Under the pieces are notes generated by a model, which was given only the letters and a program-made list of their open reading frames with translations, was not told where the DNA came from and searched no databases. From Croceitalea rosinachiae (GTDB lineage Bacteria; Bacteroidota; Bacteroidia; Flavobacteriales; Flavobacteriaceae), in contig NZ_JAVRHR010000002.1 of assembly GCF_031846445.1 (NCBI RefSeq), positions 372,001 through 436,000 of the forward strand: 64,000 bases of DNA, given 5' to 3'. Shown here in pieces: positions 27,291 to 36,769 of this stretch (positions are counted from its first letter, which is position 1; each line of letters begins with the position of its first letter). The translations under genes and the position numbers were made by a program.

Positions 27291-27314
27291 TGGCTTAAAA
27301 TAACATAATAATAA

Positions 27315-28127
27315 ATGGCTTATAATCTATTAAAAGGTAAGAGGGGAATCATTTTTGGAGCATTAGACCCAAATTCCATTGCATGGAAAACTGCTGAACG
27401 GGTTCATGAAGAAGGAGGGACGTTTGTTTTGACCAATGCACCTATCGCTATGCGAATGGGTCAGATTAATGCACTTGCAGAGAAAACAGACTCAGAAATT
27501 ATTCCTGCTGATGCTACAAGTGAAGAAGATTTGGCAAATTTGGTAGCTAAATCTACAGAGATTCTTGGGGGTAAATTAGATTTTGTACTTCATTCAATAG
27601 GAATGTCCGTTAACGTTAGAAAAGGTCGCGCGTATACTGATGAAAAATATGATTTCACAACTAAAGGATGGGACGTGTCTGCTTTATCTTTTCATAAAGT
27701 AATGCAATCACTTTACAAGGCAGACGCCATGAACGAATGGGGAAGTATTGTAGCCTTGACCTATATGGCCGCACAACGTACTTTTCCTGATTATAATGAT
27801 ATGGCCGATAACAAAGCCTATTTAGAGTCAGTTGCACGTAGTTTTGGGTATTTCTTTGGAAAAGAGAAAAAAGTTAGGGTAAATACTATTTCACAATCAC
27901 CCACCCCAACTACCGCTGGTCAAGGCGTAAAAGGTTTTGACGGCTTTATTTCATATGCTGAAAAGATGTCTCCCTTAGGAAATGCTACTGCTTCAGATTG
28001 CGCGGACTACACGGTTTCTTTATTTTCTGATTTGACTAAGAAAGTCACCATGCAGAATTTGTTTCATGACGGAGGTTTCTCAAATACCGGTGTAAGTCAA
28101 GAGGTAATTGATGAGTTTACCGAATAA
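27315..28127 (+). CDS. fabI: Enoyl-ACP reductase FabI
   Basis: NADH-dependent reductase that completes each cycle of fatty acid elongation. The 270-residue protein opens with LLKGKRGIIFGALDPNSIAW, quoted in part, the dinucleotide-binding region of the FabI branch of SDR enzymes. The catalytic pair is the Tyr in DYNDMADNK and its Lys seven residues later, the Y-x6-K spacing that marks FabI; a second Tyr lies in LTYMAAQ. It has its own promoter element and ends at a hairpin. Confidence 0.95.
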   Translation: MAYNLLKGKRGIIFGALDPNSIAWKTAERVHEEGGTFVLTNAPIAMRMGQINALAEKTDSEIIPADATSEEDLANLVAKSTEILGGKLDFVLHSIGMSVNVRKGRAYTDEKYDFTTKGWDVSALSFHKVMQSLYKADAMNEWGSIVALTYMAAQRTFPDYNDMADNKAYLESVARSFGYFFGKEKKVRVNTISQSPTPTTAGQGVKGFDGFISYAEKMSPLGNATASDCADYTVSLFSDLTKKVTMQNLFHDGGFSNTGVSQEVIDEFTE

Positions 28128-28146
28128 GACTTTGATAAAATATTCG

Positions 28147-28170
28147 AAGCCATCCTTTTTAGGGTGGCTT
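28147..28170 (+). terminator. Hairpin after fabI, probable terminator
   Basis: AAGCCATCC pairs with GGGTGGCTT across a six-base loop (9-bp stem, one G-T). It is 19 bases after the fabI stop. The U-tract is poor, so termination may be partial. An alternative GTG start of the next gene at 28164 falls inside the stem, which argues for the ATG at 28185. Confidence 0.5.
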
Positions 28171-28184
28171 TCGTATTTATAGCC

Positions 28185-29195
28185 ATGGCCAAATTGTTTT
28201 TTTCATTTGTTATTCCTGTTTTCAATAGACCTGATGAGGTTGAAGAGTTACTGAACAGTCTTTCTCTACAAGAATTTGATGGACCTTTTGAAATAGTATT
28301 GGTTGAAGATGGTTCTGCGGAAAGTGCCAAAAGAGTGGTTGAATCTTTTAAAGACAAACTTCAAATTAGTTATTATTTTAAAGAAAATACTGGTCCCGGT
28401 CACTCACGCAATTATGGGATGGAGCGTGCCCAGGGTAACTATTATATTATTCTCGATTCTGATTGTATTATTCCACCTCAGTATTTGGCAGAAGTTGAAA
28501 AAGAGCTAAATGGTAATTTTGTGCATTGCTACGGAGGGCCCGATGCTGCTCATGAATCCTTCTCCGATTTGCAAAAGGCAATTAATTACGCAATGACATC
28601 TTTTTTCACAACAGGCGGAATTAGAGGAGGTAAAAAAGCGGTCAATAAATTTCAACCAAGAAGTTTTAATCTCGGAATGTCAAAAGAAGCTTTTGAGGCT
28701 ACAAATGGATTTGGCAACATTCATCCAGGAGAAGATCCTGATTTAACTTTTCGTATTTGGAATGAAGGATACAAAACTAGATTATTCCCTAAGGCGTTTG
28801 TGTATCATAAGCGACGCATTGATTGGAAAAAGTTTTACAGACAAGTGAATAAGTTTGGTTCAGTCCGTCCAATTTTAAATAAGTGGCACCCATCTTCTAA
28901 AAAGATTACCTATTGGTTTCCTTCCGTTTTCTCAATTGGTTTTTTGCTCAGTATAATCATGATATTTTTTGGCTATCCACAACTCACACTTTGTTATGCT
29001 GCTTATTTTGTTTTGCTTTTTTTTGATTCCTTAATTAAGAATAAAAGTTTAAAAATTGCTTTTCTTTCATTACGTGCGGTTTGTATCCAATTTATGGGTT
29101 ACGGCATAGGTTTCTTTAAGTCAACCATCTTGCTTAACTTTAACAGTAAATCAGCAGAAGAGCTTTTTCCAGAATTGTTCTTTTCAAAAAAATAG
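28185..29195 (+). CDS. Glycosyltransferase family 2, membrane-attached
   Basis: A 336-residue GT-A fold transferase. The start MAKLFFSFVIPVFNRPDEV is the family's normal one. The DSD metal-binding motif is in YIILDSDC, and GEDPDLTFRIW carries the acidic ED of the acceptor site. Two to three hydrophobic segments near the C-terminus (from about residue 250) should anchor it to the membrane. The sugar and acceptor are unknown. It overlaps the following YbbR-like gene by one base (TAGTG). Confidence 0.88.
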   Translation: MAKLFFSFVIPVFNRPDEVEELLNSLSLQEFDGPFEIVLVEDGSAESAKRVVESFKDKLQISYYFKENTGPGHSRNYGMERAQGNYYIILDSDCIIPPQYLAEVEKELNGNFVHCYGGPDAAHESFSDLQKAINYAMTSFFTTGGIRGGKKAVNKFQPRSFNLGMSKEAFEATNGFGNIHPGEDPDLTFRIWNEGYKTRLFPKAFVYHKRRIDWKKFYRQVNKFGSVRPILNKWHPSSKKITYWFPSVFSIGFLLSIIMIFFGYPQLTLCYAAYFVLLFFDSLIKNKSLKIAFLSLRAVCIQFMGYGIGFFKSTILLNFNSKSAEELFPELFFSKK

Positions 29196-30151
29196 TGTTG
29201 TTCAAAAAATTGATAACAAACCTGAATCAAAGAAAAGTAAAAGTGTTCCTACTATTTTTACTTTCTTCCTTTTTGGCTTGGTCAATCAGTAAACTATCAG
29301 AATCATACGAATCAAGAGCGGATTTTGAAATTACTTTTTTTAATTTTCCTGACTCATTACTCTTAAACACTACAGAAAAACGTTTTATCAAAACTAAATT
29401 ACGTGCAAGCGGATTTAAATTTTTTAGCTATGGTATAAGCCCTAAAAAACTCAAACTAGATTTAAGTAATGTAACCTTACGGGAAGGACGATATTATTTG
29501 GCTTCTAATACCATGAAACCGCAATTTGAAAAACAATTGTCTAATAATGTTTCTATAATTGAGCTCGAAGAGGATAGGTTGTATGTAGATTTGTACGAAG
29601 TAGTACAAAAAGAAGTTCCTGTTGAAGCGAATATTTCATTAGAACTGTCGCAAAACCATCTGCTTGACGGAGAGTTAAACATAGATCCTAAAAGTGTTAT
29701 TTTAAAAGGTCCTTCACGTGAGGTTGAGAATATTACTAAAATAAAAACGAAGCAATTAACTTTCAATAACCTTTCTGAGGATTTCTCAGACAAGGTTGAG
29801 CTTGTAAAACCTAATGAATTAATTAATAGTCAAATATCGATTAATACAGTTGTGGTATCTGGAAAAGTGGTTCGTTTTTCCGAGAAAAAATACACGGTTT
29901 CTATTAAATCAATCAATCTACCAGAAGAATACCGGATAAGAATGTTTCCTAATAAAGTATCATTGGTTTGTAAAGCTGGGGTTGATGTTTTAAAGAATAT
30001 TAAGGATAATGATTTTGAAGTCATTGTAGACTGCGCTAATATTGACCAATCCAATAACAAGTTACCCCTTCAATTGTCTAGAACTCCTCAAAAAATATAT
30101 GCGGTACAATTATTGAAAGATCAAATTGAATTTGTTTTAGAAAAAATATGA
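29195..30151 (+). CDS. YbbR-like (CdaR-type) envelope protein
   Basis: A 318-residue protein starting at a GTG that overlaps the previous stop. One N-terminal membrane segment (about 15-32, VFLLFLLSSFLAWSISKL) precedes repeated YbbR-like beta domains, with blocks such as VEANISLELSQNHLLDGEL and PKSVILKGPSREVENI. In Firmicutes, YbbR/CdaR proteins bind and regulate diadenylate cyclase CdaA; no cyclase gene lies here. It overlaps coaE by four bases (ATGA). Confidence 0.75.
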   Translation: MLFKKLITNLNQRKVKVFLLFLLSSFLAWSISKLSESYESRADFEITFFNFPDSLLLNTTEKRFIKTKLRASGFKFFSYGISPKKLKLDLSNVTLREGRYYLASNTMKPQFEKQLSNNVSIIELEEDRLYVDLYEVVQKEVPVEANISLELSQNHLLDGELNIDPKSVILKGPSREVENITKIKTKQLTFNNLSEDFSDKVELVKPNELINSQISINTVVVSGKVVRFSEKKYTVSIKSINLPEEYRIRMFPNKVSLVCKAGVDVLKNIKDNDFEVIVDCANIDQSNNKLPLQLSRTPQKIYAVQLLKDQIEFVLEKI

Positions 30152-30741
30152 TGCTCATTGGTCTTACAGGTGGTATAGGTAGCGGAAAAAGCACTGTTGC
30201 TAAAATGTTTAAATCTCTTGGAGTACCAGTATATGATTCTGACAGTGAGGCCAAAACGTTAATGGTCGAATCAAAACCGTTACGAAAAGCAATTATCGGA
30301 CTTTTAGGAGAAGAAGCTTATTTAGATAAAAAGTTAAACAAAAGCTTTATTTCAAGTCAAGTTTTCAAAAAACCAGATTTACTTCAAAAATTAAACGAAA
30401 TAGTGCACCCAGCAGTGAAAAATCATTTTTTAAAATGGTCTGAAAATCAAAATTTTGAATATGTAATTCAAGAAACAGCGTTAGTTTTTGAGAACAAGGC
30501 TCAAGACAATTACGATAGTATAATTTTAGTTACTGCCCCCAAAGGCCAACGAATACAGCGTGTAATTGATAGAGATGCCAGTACTGAGAAAGAGGTTTTG
30601 GAGCGAATGGCCAATCAATTAGATGACAATAAGAAAGTAAGCTTATCAAATTATGTAATCGAAAACCTAGATTTAGATGCTACTTGGAAATTGGTTTGTC
30701 AGATTCACAAAAAGCTCTTAAACAAAGGCGTTGAGCTCTAA
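30148..30741 (+). CDS. coaE: Dephospho-CoA kinase CoaE
   Basis: Phosphorylates dephospho-CoA at the 3' hydroxyl, the last step of CoA synthesis. The 197-residue protein has the P-loop GLTGGIGSGKST at the N-terminus, VYDSDSEAK (substrate Asp), and the lid Arg region RVIDRDAST. Two consecutive ATG codons open the gene; either could be used. It overlaps the YbbR-like gene by ATGA and is the last gene of that run. A 72-base gap follows. Confidence 0.95.
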   Translation: MMLIGLTGGIGSGKSTVAKMFKSLGVPVYDSDSEAKTLMVESKPLRKAIIGLLGEEAYLDKKLNKSFISSQVFKKPDLLQKLNEIVHPAVKNHFLKWSENQNFEYVIQETALVFENKAQDNYDSIILVTAPKGQRIQRVIDRDASTEKEVLERMANQLDDNKKVSLSNYVIENLDLDATWKLVCQIHKKLLNKGVEL

Positions 30742-30813
30742 CATTTTAACATTTTTGTTAAGGTTTGGTTAAACGGTAAATAGACTAAATGTTAAATTTC
30801 TAATTTTACTTTA

Positions 30814-32394
30814 ATGAACAAGAAGCGGTTTGTACTTCTAGTCATTTTGATGAGCCTTTCGCTTATCGGTATCATATCTGTTCAAGTGTATTGGATACAG
30901 AAATCGGTAGACGATAAGAAAGAGCAATTTTCAAATGCGGTTGAAGATGTTTTAGATAAAGTTGCCGAAAGAATAGAGAGTAGAGAACGTAAAGATTATT
31001 CAGATCGTTTAGCTGCTTTAGTTGATAGCGTTGGACAACCAAAATCTTCGCAAATCAGCAATATATTTTTTGTTGACCGCGATTTAAATTCTGATGAAAT
31101 AAAATTTTATCAGCACGGTATTTTGGAGGAAGATTATGGTATTCCTTCAATGTTCTTTGACAATGATAGTGGAGATGATTCTACTACAATTAAAAATTTT
31201 ACTAGTAAGCGTACGACCTCGGTTTTCAAAGAAGATTATGGATTGGACGGCAAACGATATGCGTTGACTCCAATTCAGAAGATTGAAAAAATTGGGGGTC
31301 TTTCTGCAATGGAAAAGGCGCAGTTTGATGACTTGTTTATGGAGATGGCAAAACAGAATCCTGTGCATAAAAGGGTTTCTAAACAAGAGTTAGAATTATT
31401 GTTAAGTCGCGAACTGCAAAATAGAGGTATTGATATTGATTTTGAATATGGCCTTTATAGTCGTGGTTTTCCTACTAAGGTTAAATCAAAGCGGTTCAAA
31501 TTTGCAAATAATACCTTATATGAAACCCCGATTTTTAGGGATAGTGAAGGAAAGACAGATTTTTCGTTATTGATTTCATTTCCTAGGAAGAAGAAATTTT
31601 TATTGAGTAGTATTATGACCATGGCAATTTTGTCTTTGTTGTTTACATTGGTAATTGTAGTGGCTTATTCAAGTGCTATTTATCAATTGATACAGCAAAA
31701 ACAAATATCAGAGATTAAATCAGATTTCATTAATAATATGACCCATGAATTTAAAACCCCAATTGCTACGATCAATCTAGCGGTTGAGGCAATTAGAAAT
31801 CCGAAGTCAATTGAAGACAAGGATAAGGTTTTGCGGTATTTGGGAATGATTAGAGATGAAAACAAGCGAATGCATGCTCAAGTTGAGAATGTATTGCGGA
31901 TTTCTAAGTTAGAGAAAAATCAACTGGACATTAGTAAGGATAGAGTTGATGCCCACGACATTATTAGTGATGCAGTTACTCATGTTGAACTTATCGTTCA
32001 AGATAGAGGTGGGTATATAAATACAAATTTAGATGCTTCAAGGTCAGAGGTATTGGCCAACGAAATGCATTTTATTAATGTGGTCGTTAATATTTTGGAT
32101 AATGCCGTAAAATATTCACCCGATGTACCAAAGATTGATGTTTTTACTGAACTGGCTAAAAACTATATAATTATCAAAGTTCAAGATCAAGGTGCTGGAA
32201 TGAGTAAGGCCGTATTAAAGAAGGTATTTGAAAAATTTTATCGCGAGCATACCGGTAATATACATAATGTGAAAGGGCATGGTTTAGGTTTGGCCTATGT
32301 TAAAAAAATAGTAGATGATCACCAAGGCGAGGTTTATGTTGAAAGTGAAAAAGGAAAAGGAAGTACTTTTTATATAAAACTACCTTTAATTTAA
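30814..32394 (+). CDS. Sensor histidine kinase, RprX-like
   Basis: A 526-residue membrane kinase. Membrane segments at about 6-26 and 265-293 enclose a periplasmic sensor region of about 235 residues. The HisKA box is NNMTHEFKTPIATI with His311, followed by HATPase motifs: NILDNAVKYS (N box), DQGAGM (G1) and GHGLGLAYV (G2). It is paired with an OmpR-type regulator seven bases downstream. The layout resembles the Bacteroidota RprX/RprY pair. The signal sensed cannot be read from sequence. TAATTTTA just upstream is a one-mismatch -7 element. Confidence 0.9.
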   Translation: MNKKRFVLLVILMSLSLIGIISVQVYWIQKSVDDKKEQFSNAVEDVLDKVAERIESRERKDYSDRLAALVDSVGQPKSSQISNIFFVDRDLNSDEIKFYQHGILEEDYGIPSMFFDNDSGDDSTTIKNFTSKRTTSVFKEDYGLDGKRYALTPIQKIEKIGGLSAMEKAQFDDLFMEMAKQNPVHKRVSKQELELLLSRELQNRGIDIDFEYGLYSRGFPTKVKSKRFKFANNTLYETPIFRDSEGKTDFSLLISFPRKKKFLLSSIMTMAILSLLFTLVIVVAYSSAIYQLIQQKQISEIKSDFINNMTHEFKTPIATINLAVEAIRNPKSIEDKDKVLRYLGMIRDENKRMHAQVENVLRISKLEKNQLDISKDRVDAHDIISDAVTHVELIVQDRGGYINTNLDASRSEVLANEMHFINVVVNILDNAVKYSPDVPKIDVFTELAKNYIIIKVQDQGAGMSKAVLKKVFEKFYREHTGNIHNVKGHGLGLAYVKKIVDDHQGEVYVESEKGKGSTFYIKLPLI

Positions 32395-32400
32395 AAAATT

Positions 32401-33123
32401 ATGGAGACAGAAAACAAGAAAATATTATTAGTGGAAGATGATCCCAATTTTGGGATTGTATTGAAAGATTATTTGCAAATGAATGATTTTGATGTTGTTC
32501 TTGCGAAGAATGGTATGGAAGGTTTTGAAAAATTTAAGAAAGACAACTACGATGTTTGTATTCTTGATGTGATGATGCCTTATAAAGATGGATTTACTTT
32601 GGCTAAAGAGATTCGGGAGAAGAACGAAAATGTTCCTATAATATTTTTGACGGCTAAAACCATGAAAGAAGATGTTTTGAAAGGATATAAGGCAGGTGCA
32701 GATGACTATTTGAATAAACCATTTGATTCAGAAGTACTTTTGATGAAACTCAAAGCATTGATGCAACGAAAGGCATCAAATACTCTTGCAGATAGTAAAC
32801 AATTTGAATTTAAGATTGGCAACTTCCATTTAAATTCAAAACTACGTTTCTTGAAATATATGGAAGAAGAACCTGTTAAGCTTTCTCCAAAAGAAAATGA
32901 ACTTTTGCGTTTATTGGCTTTACATGAAAATGATTTGATGCCCAGAGAGTTGGCTTTGACCAAAATCTGGAGAGATGACAATTACTTTACTTCAAGAAGT
33001 ATGGACGTGTATATTGCCAAGCTTAGAAAATATTTAAAGCGCGATGATGTTGTTGAAATATTAAATATTCATGGTGAAGGTTTTAGATTGGTCGTTAAAA
33101 CTGAAGGAGAAGCTCCTGTTTAA
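32401..33123 (+). CDS. OmpR-family response regulator, RprY-like
   Basis: A 240-residue regulator. The receiver domain has the acidic pair in LVEDDPN, phospho-acceptor Asp56 in CILDVMMP, and the conserved Lys in NKPFD. The C-terminal winged helix includes PVKLSPKENELLRLLALHEN and SRSMDVYIAKLRKYLKRD. All phospho-relay residues are intact. It is cotranscribed with the kinase upstream and ends at a strong terminator. Target genes are unknown. Confidence 0.93.
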   Translation: METENKKILLVEDDPNFGIVLKDYLQMNDFDVVLAKNGMEGFEKFKKDNYDVCILDVMMPYKDGFTLAKEIREKNENVPIIFLTAKTMKEDVLKGYKAGADDYLNKPFDSEVLLMKLKALMQRKASNTLADSKQFEFKIGNFHLNSKLRFLKYMEEEPVKLSPKENELLRLLALHENDLMPRELALTKIWRDDNYFTSRSMDVYIAKLRKYLKRDDVVEILNIHGEGFRLVVKTEGEAPV

Positions 33124-33146
33124 AAAACATTGGTATATTAAGCAGT

Positions 33147-33178
33147 AAAAACGCTTCAGATTATTCTGAGGCGTTTTT
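33147..33178. terminator. Bidirectional rho-independent terminator
   Basis: A 14-bp stem: AAAAACGCTTCAGA pairs with TCTGAGGCGTTTTT around a TTAT loop, one G-T pair. It separates the regulator gene (+) from gntK (-) and has a U-tract in both directions. Confidence 0.88.
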
Positions 33179-33228
33179 TATAGCTAAATCTATGTGTTTG
33201 AAACTAATTGTAATTTGTTGCATTTCAA

Positions 33229-33717
33229 TTACTTTAATTGATTTTGAATTGCTGCTATAATTTCATCAGGTGATAATTCAATAGATACCTCCATAGCATT
33301 TTTAGGTTCTTCAAGGGCATCAAATTGTGATTGAAGTAATGCTGATGTCATATAATGTCCTTTTCTATTCTCCAAACGTGTTTTTACATCTTCAAAAGTA
33401 CCCTTCAGGTAAATAAAGACCATTTGTTCTTCAATTTCGTCTCTTAAAATATCGCGATACTTCTCTTTTAATGCAGAACAAGCGATGATAGCTCCACTTA
33501 AAAGGTGTTTCTTACTTAGATTGTTCAGACTTTGTAACCAGCCTGCTCTGTCCTTATCATTAAGAGGTCTACCCGAAGTCATTTTTTCAATATTTGCTTT
33601 TGGATGAAAATCATCACCATCAAAAAATGGAAAATTATATGCTTTGCTCAAAAGTTTGCCAATAGTGGTTTTACCGGTTCCAGAAACACCCATTACAATA
33701 AAAATTGATTTATTCAT
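33229..33717 (-). CDS. Gluconokinase, GntK/IdnK type
   Basis: Phosphorylates gluconate to 6-phosphogluconate, feeding the pentose phosphate or Entner-Doudoroff routes. The 162-residue P-loop kinase has GVSGTGKTT at residues 10-18, GDDFHP and SALKEKYRD, the signature set of GntK. It is the last gene of an eight-gene - strand run and overlaps miaA by eight bases. No gluconate transporter or dehydrogenase is nearby, so its placement after miaA appears to be lineage gene order rather than pathway grouping. Confidence 0.93.
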   Translation of the reverse strand: MNKSIFIVMGVSGTGKTTIGKLLSKAYNFPFFDGDDFHPKANIEKMTSGRPLNDKDRAGWLQSLNNLSKKHLLSGAIIACSALKEKYRDILRDEIEEQMVFIYLKGTFEDVKTRLENRKGHYMTSALLQSQFDALEEPKNAMEVSIELSPDEIIAAIQNQLK

Positions 33718-34633
33718 ATCTACTATTTACCAAGTTTTCCACTTTTGAAATAATTTCTTTGGTATCTTCTCCGAACTCCACCCAATTAATGTCATTGTTC
33801 TTACGATTCCATGTGAGTTGCCGTTTTGCAAACCTCCGAGTATTTTTTTTGATTTCTTCAATTGCAAAATCATAATCATAATTGCCATCAAAAAAAGCAA
33901 AAAGCTCTTTATAACCTACCGTTTGAAGTGCATTAAGTTCTTTATATTGATATAACTCTCTGGCCTCATTCAAGAAACCATTTTCAATCATAAAATCTAC
34001 ACGCTTGTTGATTCTATCATAAATGACTGTACGTTCAGCTTTTATTCCAACATAAATGGTTTTAAAATTTCTTTTCTTCTTTTTCTGATTTAGAAAAGAA
34101 GAATAGGGTTTGCCAGATGCGATACAAACTTCCAAAGCTCTGATTACTCGATGTGGATTTTCAATATCTACATTTTCATAATATTTAAGGTCTCTATTTT
34201 TCAACTCTTCTTGTAAAAAAGAAATTCCTTTTTCATTTTCAAGAGTTATCAATTCTTCCCTTATTTCTATTGGTATTTTAGGGAACTTATCTAACCCATT
34301 CACAACAGCATCCACATAAAGTCCACTTCCTCCAACCAGAATAGCAAGACTATTTTCTTTGAAAATCAAATAGAGTTTAGAAATAGCTTCTTTTTCAAAA
34401 TCACCTACTGTATAAGTATCCAATATGCTTTTATGTTGAATAAAATGGTGGGGTGCCATTTGTAATTCTTCGTGAGTAGGAACAGCCGTACCGATACACA
34501 TTTCTTTATAGAATTGCCTAGAATCTGCTGATAATATTTCAGTATTAAAATATGTTGCTAATTGAATGGCCAAACTGGTCTTTCCAATGGCTGTGGGTCC
34601 AATTAATGCAATAAGGGTCTTGTCTGTCATCAT
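33710..34633 (-). CDS. miaA: tRNA dimethylallyltransferase MiaA
   Basis: Adds the dimethylallyl group to A37 of tRNAs reading U-starting codons. The 307-residue protein has P-loop GPTAIGKTS, the catalytic Asp in SADSRQFY, GGSGLYVDAV, and the C-terminal QLTWNRKN. All are standard. The gene overlaps the K+ channel gene by ATGA and gntK by eight bases; both junctions suggest coupled translation in one operon. Confidence 0.96.
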   Translation of the reverse strand: MMTDKTLIALIGPTAIGKTSLAIQLATYFNTEILSADSRQFYKEMCIGTAVPTHEELQMAPHHFIQHKSILDTYTVGDFEKEAISKLYLIFKENSLAILVGGSGLYVDAVVNGLDKFPKIPIEIREELITLENEKGISFLQEELKNRDLKYYENVDIENPHRVIRALEVCIASGKPYSSFLNQKKKKRNFKTIYVGIKAERTVIYDRINKRVDFMIENGFLNEARELYQYKELNALQTVGYKELFAFFDGNYDYDFAIEEIKKNTRRFAKRQLTWNRKNNDINWVEFGEDTKEIISKVENLVNSRYE

Positions 34634-35469
34634 AACAAATCACCACAGCTATAACAGTGTTTGGCATTGTCTCTATGACCTTCTGCTGAACATGAAGGAC
34701 AAGCTTGCGTATTAGTGTGCACAATACTTCGCTCCTTTTTATTGTTCTTTCCATGACGTGAAAATTCAACAGTAACGATACCTGTTGGCACTGCAATTAT
34801 ACCATATCCTAAAACCATAATAATAGTTGCGATAAACTGTCCTAAATCCGTTTGGGGTGCAATATCACCATAACCGACCGTGGTAAGTGTTACTATCGTC
34901 CAATAAATACTTCTGGGGATACTTGTAAAGCCTGCTTCATCACTTTCAATAAGATACATTATCGTGCCCATAATGACCGATAATATCAAAACCACATAAA
35001 TAAATACTGCAATTTTTGCCCTGCTCGCTTTTAGTGCAGATTTAAGTTGTGACGCTTCTCCAAGAAACTTTACCAATTTTAAAATCCTGAATATACGAAG
35101 TAATCTAAATGCCCTAACCGCCAATAAAACTTGTGAACCGGCAAAAAGGTATGACAGGTATAAAGGAATAGTTGATACAAAATCTATAATACCATAAAAA
35201 CTAAAAACGTACCTAAGAGGCTTTTTTAGACTTACAATACGCGCAATATATTCTGCTGAGAAAAAAATGGTCACAACCCATTCTAAGGTCAATAAAAGAT
35301 CATGATAATTTTGGTCGACTTCTTTAACACTTTCAAGCATTACCAAAATCACGCTTAAGATGATTAGAAAAACAAGGGCAATATCAAAGAATTTTCCTAA
35401 TGGAGTGTCCGCTTCATAAATAATTTCATGAAGTCGGTGCTTCCACCCTGAATGGATTTCTTCTTTCAA
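34630..35469 (-). CDS. Voltage-gated-type potassium channel with C-terminal zinc ribbon
   Basis: A 279-residue six-helix channel subunit. Helices S1-S4 occupy about 28-135; S4 has regularly spaced arginines (RAFRLLRIFRILKLVK, 119-134), the voltage-sensor pattern. The pore loop carries the K+ selectivity filter TTVGYGD (196-202), followed by S6. After S6 a basic linker ends in a small zinc-ribbon-like motif, CPSC (257-260) and CYSC (272-275). Tetramers would conduct K+ across the inner membrane. The zinc ribbon could mediate assembly or binding; that is inference. It overlaps both neighbours by four bases. Confidence 0.9.
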   Translation of the reverse strand: MKEEIHSGWKHRLHEIIYEADTPLGKFFDIALVFLIILSVILVMLESVKEVDQNYHDLLLTLEWVVTIFFSAEYIARIVSLKKPLRYVFSFYGIIDFVSTIPLYLSYLFAGSQVLLAVRAFRLLRIFRILKLVKFLGEASQLKSALKASRAKIAVFIYVVLILSVIMGTIMYLIESDEAGFTSIPRSIYWTIVTLTTVGYGDIAPQTDLGQFIATIIMVLGYGIIAVPTGIVTVEFSRHGKNNKKERSIVHTNTQACPSCSAEGHRDNAKHCYSCGDLL

Positions 35470-36752
35470 TCAGCTAAGTTTAGTTCTAAAATTTTGATTC
35501 TGTTCTTTTTGCGTAGGTACGATTCAATAATCAATATTGAATTCAAGTCCCCTTCTATTGGAGTAATCAAAGTTTCTAAGATATGAATATTATTTAGTTG
35601 GTGGTTGAGTTCGATATAACCAAAGCCTTTGAAGATACCATTCTTAATAAGAATTACACTTTGCTCGCCTAAGGCTCTACCTTTATCTACTAAGACCATA
35701 TTGCGCCTGTCAGTACTATATCTTTTGAAAACTTCGTCTATTTTGTCTTCTGACAATTCTGACAATTTCAAATCAAATTCTTCTGACAGCCTTGACAAAA
35801 AATGGTTGCTGCTTTTCAAACTATTAAAACTGCTTAATCTATTCGTTTGACCGTTGGCACGCTCTGTAGTAAACTTAAGACTATTATCTTTTTTTTGGGT
35901 CAAGTATATTCCATGGGTAAAACCTTTTTTACTTTGCCTATGGTTATATTTTGGTTTGTTTAATTTAATTTCATGGTATTCTTTTAGTAATGCTATAAGT
36001 TCACTGCCTGTTTCTTGATGAGATACCTTTTTTGTTTCCTTTTGCAATTTTCGAGCTAAATCACCCACATTCGTAAAATGCTGATTTACTCGTTTTTTGA
36101 TATCCTTGGTCTTACCAATAAAAAAAATGTCACCATACTTATCGTGCAAGTAATAAACGCCAGTTTTTGATGGCAGTTGTTCAACCATGTCTAATTGACG
36201 TGTAGAGAGTTCACCTAAAGTCTCTGCTCTTATGACTGTTTTGATAATTGTTTTGTCAGCGTCTTTGATTAGTAATAATTTGAACAGTTTAAGTGTGGCT
36301 ACGGCATCCCCATCTGCCCTATGTCTATCGCTAACAGCTATACCAAGGGAACGAACTAATTTTCCTAAACTATGTGATTCTGCATTAGGAATCAATTTCT
36401 GGGATAGTTCAACGGTGCAAAGTGTTTTTCGTTTAAAATCGTAGCCTAATCTCCTAAATTCTGTTCTTAAAATGCGATAGTCGAATTGGGCATTGTGTGC
36501 TACTAAGATTGCACCTTCTGTAATTTCAATAACTCTTTTGGCTACTTCATGAAATTTAGGGGCCCTCTTTAGCATATTGGCATTGATGCCTGTCAATTTC
36601 ACAACAAAAGGCTGAATCTCTTTTTCTGGATTAACTAGACCAACGAACTTGTCCACCACATCATGTCCATCAAATCTGTAGATTGCAATCTCCATAATAC
36701 CTTCTTCATTGTATTTGCCTCCCGTGCTCTCTATATCTAAAATGGCATACAT
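35466..36752 (-). CDS. DnaQ-like exonuclease fused to GIY-YIG nuclease domain
   Basis: A 428-residue two-nuclease fusion. Residues 1-165 form a DEDDh exonuclease: Asp6 and Glu8 in ILDIEST, AHNAQFDY with Asp91, and HRADGDA with His144 and Asp148. Residues 195-275 form a GIY-YIG domain as in UvrC/Cho: GVYYLHDKYGDIFFIGKT with Arg221 and a candidate metal-binding Glu251 in ETGSELIALLKE. The C-terminal 150 residues match nothing I know. A repair or processing role on damaged DNA is likely; DnaQ-UvrC-type fusions are known in other bacteria. Confidence 0.9.
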   Translation of the reverse strand: MYAILDIESTGGKYNEEGIMEIAIYRFDGHDVVDKFVGLVNPEKEIQPFVVKLTGINANMLKRAPKFHEVAKRVIEITEGAILVAHNAQFDYRILRTEFRRLGYDFKRKTLCTVELSQKLIPNAESHSLGKLVRSLGIAVSDRHRADGDAVATLKLFKLLLIKDADKTIIKTVIRAETLGELSTRQLDMVEQLPSKTGVYYLHDKYGDIFFIGKTKDIKKRVNQHFTNVGDLARKLQKETKKVSHQETGSELIALLKEYHEIKLNKPKYNHRQSKKGFTHGIYLTQKKDNSLKFTTERANGQTNRLSSFNSLKSSNHFLSRLSEEFDLKLSELSEDKIDEVFKRYSTDRRNMVLVDKGRALGEQSVILIKNGIFKGFGYIELNHQLNNIHILETLITPIEGDLNSILIIESYLRKKNRIKILELNLAD

Positions 36753-36769
36753 GAACCTTGTACTGTGTT

